Part shown: in pieces, positions 15,090 through 16,994 of the stretch | Layout of the letters: every line of letters begins with the position of its first letter | Position numbering within the stretch: position 1 is the first letter of the stretch | From: DATLYH01 sp035575035 | Lineage (GTDB): Bacteria > Planctomycetota > Planctomycetia > Gemmatales > Gemmataceae | Reading direction: 5' to 3' | Assembly (NCBI GenBank): GCA_035575035.1 | Contig: DATLYH010000172.1 | Location: forward strand, 1 to 16,994 | DNA length: 16,994 nt | Made by a program: the position numbers and the translations under genes | The notes under the pieces: generated by a model | Told to the model about the DNA's origin: nothing | Database searches by the model: none | Seen by the model: the letters and a program-made list of their open reading frames with translations, nothing else

Positions 15090-15821
15090 ATGAAGCTTCG
15101 CAACCCGACCCTGATCCGCCTGGTGGCGTTCCTGGCCTCTGTGTTGATCCGGGGCTGGATGAGTACGCTCCGGCTGCGCCTCGTCTTTCAAGACGGCCGC
15201 GTCCATCCCACCGATCCCCGGGTCGAGCGCTTCATCTATGCGTTCTGGCACGAATCGCTGCTGGCCCCGACCGTCCGGCGGACGCGGGTCCATATTCTGA
15301 TCAGCCAACATGCCGACGGGGAGTTCATCGCTCAGGTCTGTCGGTTCCTTGGCTACGGGGTGGTGCGCGGCTCCTCGACGCGCGGCGGCAGCCTGGCGTT
15401 GCTGGAACTGATGGATCGTTGCACTCGCTCTCACTTGGCGGTGACGCCGGACGGCCCCCGCGGTCCCCGGCGCCAGGTGAAGGTGGGAATCGTCTACCTG
15501 GCGTCGCGCACCGGAATGGCAATCGTGCCTGTCGGGGTCGGGTACACCCGGGCCTGGCGGTTCCGGAGCTGGGACCGCTTTGCCGTGCCGCACCCGTTTA
15601 GCACAGTCGTCGGCGTGCTGGGCCCGGCGGTTCGGGTGCCGGCCGGCCTCGACCGCGACGGCCTGGAGCGCTACCGCCGGCTGGTCGAGGAATGTTGCCT
15701 GGCGGCCACCAGCGAGGCGGAGCGCCGGGCGGCTCGGCTGGGCGGCGGGAGCGAGCGGCCGGTGTCAACCGGCCCGTGTCAACCGACCGCTCGCCGCCAA
15801 GAGGGCAAGGCTTGCGCCTGA
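15090..15821 (+). CDS. DUF374-type lysophospholipid acyltransferase family protein
   Basis: 243 residues matching the DUF374 branch of the PlsC/LpxL-like acyltransferases, which move acyl chains to lipid acceptors at the inner membrane. Family motifs are AFWHESLLAP (51-60), HILISQHADGEFIA (68-81), LGYGVVRGSSTRGG (87-100), VTPDGPRGPRRQVKVG (118-133) and GMAIVPVGV (142-150). The N-terminal hydrophobic stretch (about 6-24) would anchor it. I chose the ATG at 15090 because the open frame upstream from TTG 15057 only translates the heptamer repeat. No normal ribosome site precedes the ATG; CGGA inside the repeat is the only candidate. The last 24 residues (from SERPV) come from a hairpin repeat related to that at 16914-16994. 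It lies between LptF/G and ACP genes in one orientation. Confidence 0.85.
   Translation: MKLRNPTLIRLVAFLASVLIRGWMSTLRLRLVFQDGRVHPTDPRVERFIYAFWHESLLAPTVRRTRVHILISQHADGEFIAQVCRFLGYGVVRGSSTRGGSLALLELMDRCTRSHLAVTPDGPRGPRRQVKVGIVYLASRTGMAIVPVGVGYTRAWRFRSWDRFAVPHPFSTVVGVLGPAVRVPAGLDRDGLERYRRLVEECCLAATSEAERRAARLGGGSERPVSTGPCQPTARRQEGKACA
15751..15793. repeat. Diverged GAGCGGCCGG hairpin repeat inside the acyltransferase 3' end
   Basis: GCCGGT (15758-15763) and ACCGGC (15768-15773) pair around the loop GTCA, preceded by GCGAGCG. The second half repeats GTGTCAACCG. Compared with the right-edge family (GCCGGC-GTGA-GCCGGC), both stem arms differ by one base in a compensating way, so the stem is kept. 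It is read as SERPVSTGPCQP. Confidence 0.6.
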
Positions 15822-15853
15822 TCTGTTATTCCAGACGAGAAAGGTGGACCACG

Positions 15854-16111
15854 ATGGACCGGACCGCCCTTCGACAGACGCTGCGACAGATGCTGGAAGA
15901 GGAAGTCGGCGAGGAGTTCGACGATCTCCCCGATGACCGGAATTTGCGCGAGGGCCTAGGCCTGGACTCGGTTGACCTGGTCAGCCTGGTCATCCACATC
16001 CAGCGGCGCTTCCAGATCGACATCCCGACCGAGGAGCTGGAGAAACTTGTCAAGGTCGGCGACCTGCTCGACCTGCTCCAGGCCAAGATCGCCGCCCGGT
16101 CGGCCGCCTGA
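15854..16111 (+). CDS. Acyl carrier protein
   Basis: 85 residues, acidic, with the 4'-phosphopantetheine site GLGLDSVDLVSLV, Ser39 being the attachment residue. Length and four-helix layout fit a free-standing acyl carrier protein. It starts at ATG 15854 behind GGTGG seven bases away; longer upstream frames overlap the acyltransferase and are unlikely. It lies 32 bp after the acyltransferase and 17 bp before the ketosynthase-like gene, so it is probably a pathway-dedicated carrier rather than the housekeeping AcpP of fatty acid synthesis, which usually sits beside fabD, fabG or fabF. It would carry the growing or finished chain for its neighbours. Confidence 0.92.
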   Translation: MDRTALRQTLRQMLEEEVGEEFDDLPDDRNLREGLGLDSVDLVSLVIHIQRRFQIDIPTEELEKLVKVGDLLDLLQAKIAARSAA

Positions 16112-16128
16112 TCGAGAAAGGATTCGCC

Positions 16129-16965
16129 TTGCTCACGACCTTCAACAGCCCCGGCCCGGTCCTGTGCGGGGTGGAGGAGTGCGGCCTCCGCGCCTTCGGC
16201 GTCGTGCGGGCCCCGCTGGAGGCGATCCCTGCGTTGCGGAAGCGGCCCGGCCCGCCGGTCGGCGAGCCGCTCCCCGCCAGCCTGCTCAAGCACGCCGATG
16301 AGCAGACGGTGGCCGGCGTGGCGGCCGTTGCCCGGGCCATCCACGACTTCGGGCTGCAGGGCCGATCGTGGATTGACTGGGGCGTCCTGGGAGCGCCGCG
16401 CTTCCCGGGGCGGCTCTGCGTGCCGGAGGCCATCCGCCACTTTCTCGCCGAGGGACCGCTGGGGGTTTCGCCCCATATTATCCCGCAGCGGTCCACCCAC
16501 TCGCTCTCCGGCACAGTCAGCCTGGCGTTCCAGATGCGCGGGCCGAACTACGGCGTCGGCGGCGCGGATGGCGCCTTGGCCGAGGGGCTGTTGGCGGGTC
16601 TGGCAATCATGGTCGATGACCGGCCGCCGGGGCTCTGGCTGGTGCTGACCGAGTGGGACCCCGAGCCGGTGCCCGAGGATCCCGGCGCGGAGCAAGCGGT
16701 CTGCCATGCGGTGGCGCTGGCCCTGGTGCCCGATCCGGCCGATGGTTCGGGGGGCCGGCTCCGCCTGACTCGCGCGGCCGGACCGGGGGCCGCCACGCCG
16801 GGCGTCTCCAGCCTGGCTGATTTCCTGACCGACCCAGCGGACCGCGAGGCACGGCCCAGCTGGGTCTGCCCCCTGGAATGGGGCGATGTGCTGGAAGTGA
16901 TCCCGCCGGGCGGGCCGGCCGGTGCGGGCGAGCGGCCGGCCGGTTCAGGCGAGCGGCCGGCGTGA
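16129..16965 (+). CDS. Beta-ketoacyl synthase-like protein without active-site Cys (chain-length-factor type)
   Basis: 278 residues, resembling the short N-terminal ketosynthase (thiolase-fold) proteins of the Ketoacyl-synt_2 or chain-length-factor class. The best match is THSLSGTVSLAFQMRGPN (123-140), then YGVGGADGALAEGLLAGLAI (141-160) and LWLVLTEWDPEP (169-180). Where condensing enzymes have the nucleophilic Cys, this protein has Asp147 (GGADGA), so it cannot condense alone and may partner an active ketosynthase outside the window. The start is TTG at 16129, chosen because GAAAGGA sits six bases upstream; no ATG fits. The tail from about residue 262 (AGAGERPAGSGERPA) and the stop codon are encoded by the repeat at 16914-16994. 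It is the last complete gene of the five-gene group. Confidence 0.7.
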   Translation: MLTTFNSPGPVLCGVEECGLRAFGVVRAPLEAIPALRKRPGPPVGEPLPASLLKHADEQTVAGVAAVARAIHDFGLQGRSWIDWGVLGAPRFPGRLCVPEAIRHFLAEGPLGVSPHIIPQRSTHSLSGTVSLAFQMRGPNYGVGGADGALAEGLLAGLAIMVDDRPPGLWLVLTEWDPEPVPEDPGAEQAVCHAVALALVPDPADGSGGRLRLTRAAGPGAATPGVSSLADFLTDPADREARPSWVCPLEWGDVLEVIPPGGPAGAGERPAGSGERPA

Positions 16966-16994
16966 GCCGGCCGGTTCGGGCGAGCGGCCGGCGT
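16914..16994. repeat. 21-bp GC repeat array with GCCGGC-GTGA-GCCGGC hairpin
   Basis: Three copies of a 21-bp unit (GCCGGCCGGTTC..GGCGAGCG) lie at 16914-16934, 16935-16955 and 16966-16986. Between the second and third is GCCGGCGTGA, forming the hairpin GCCGGC (16956-16961)-GTGA-GCCGGC (16966-16971). The TGA in the loop (16963-16965) is the stop codon of the ketosynthase-like gene. A further GCCGGCGT runs into the window edge, so the array continues. Confidence 0.8.

Overview
The window is about 65-67% GC and reads as chromosome from a planctomycete, probably of the Gemmata/Gemmataceae type. This rests on the gene mix (type I sulfatase, GH39 glycosidase, LptF/G permease, DUF374 acyltransferase, periplasmic phosphatases, a pseudopilin-tail membrane protein) and on several short GC-rich hairpin repeat families between, and sometimes inside, genes. 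The taxonomic call is inference: no rRNA or other marker is present.

Left part (1-3707). A probable 3' end of a plus-strand gene runs into an array of five 30-bp hairpin repeats. Convergent to it is an ABC-2/GldA-type ATPase (minus). A divergent intergenic region with promoter candidates on both strands separates this ATPase from an exported protein joining a dual-specificity-phosphatase domain to a cytochrome c'-like haem domain. That gene converges, across a strong hairpin, on a McrC-family nuclease (minus) that carries a repeat element inside its catalytic core.

Middle (3708-11430). A membrane-anchored protein of unknown function and a GH39 glycosidase lie on the minus strand. An 879-bp intergenic region follows, with dyads, a 20-bp-phased direct repeat, a nested stem-loop and one doubtful small ORF. 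Next come a plus-strand type I ABC exporter and an exported sulfatase with its own promoter.

Right part (11430-16994). The tRNA methylthiotransferase MtaB (minus) has a promoter with a perfect -10 box. A repeat cluster separates it from a plus-strand group of five closely spaced genes: a membrane-anchored C-X5-R phosphatase, an LptF/LptG permease, a DUF374 lysophospholipid-type acyltransferase, an acyl carrier protein and a ketosynthase-like protein with no active-site cysteine. I infer an envelope-lipid or polyene-type biosynthesis and export operon that probably continues past the right edge.

The most unusual theme is how repeats meet gene ends. Two unrelated hairpin families (left edge, right edge) carry TGA in a 4-nt loop, and the gene entering each repeat stops on that TGA. 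A third, diverged copy in the acyltransferase lies in the same frame, but its TGA has become TCA, so the protein continues into a repeat-derived tail. The phosphatase-cytochrome fusion and the repeat inside McrC are the other main leads.
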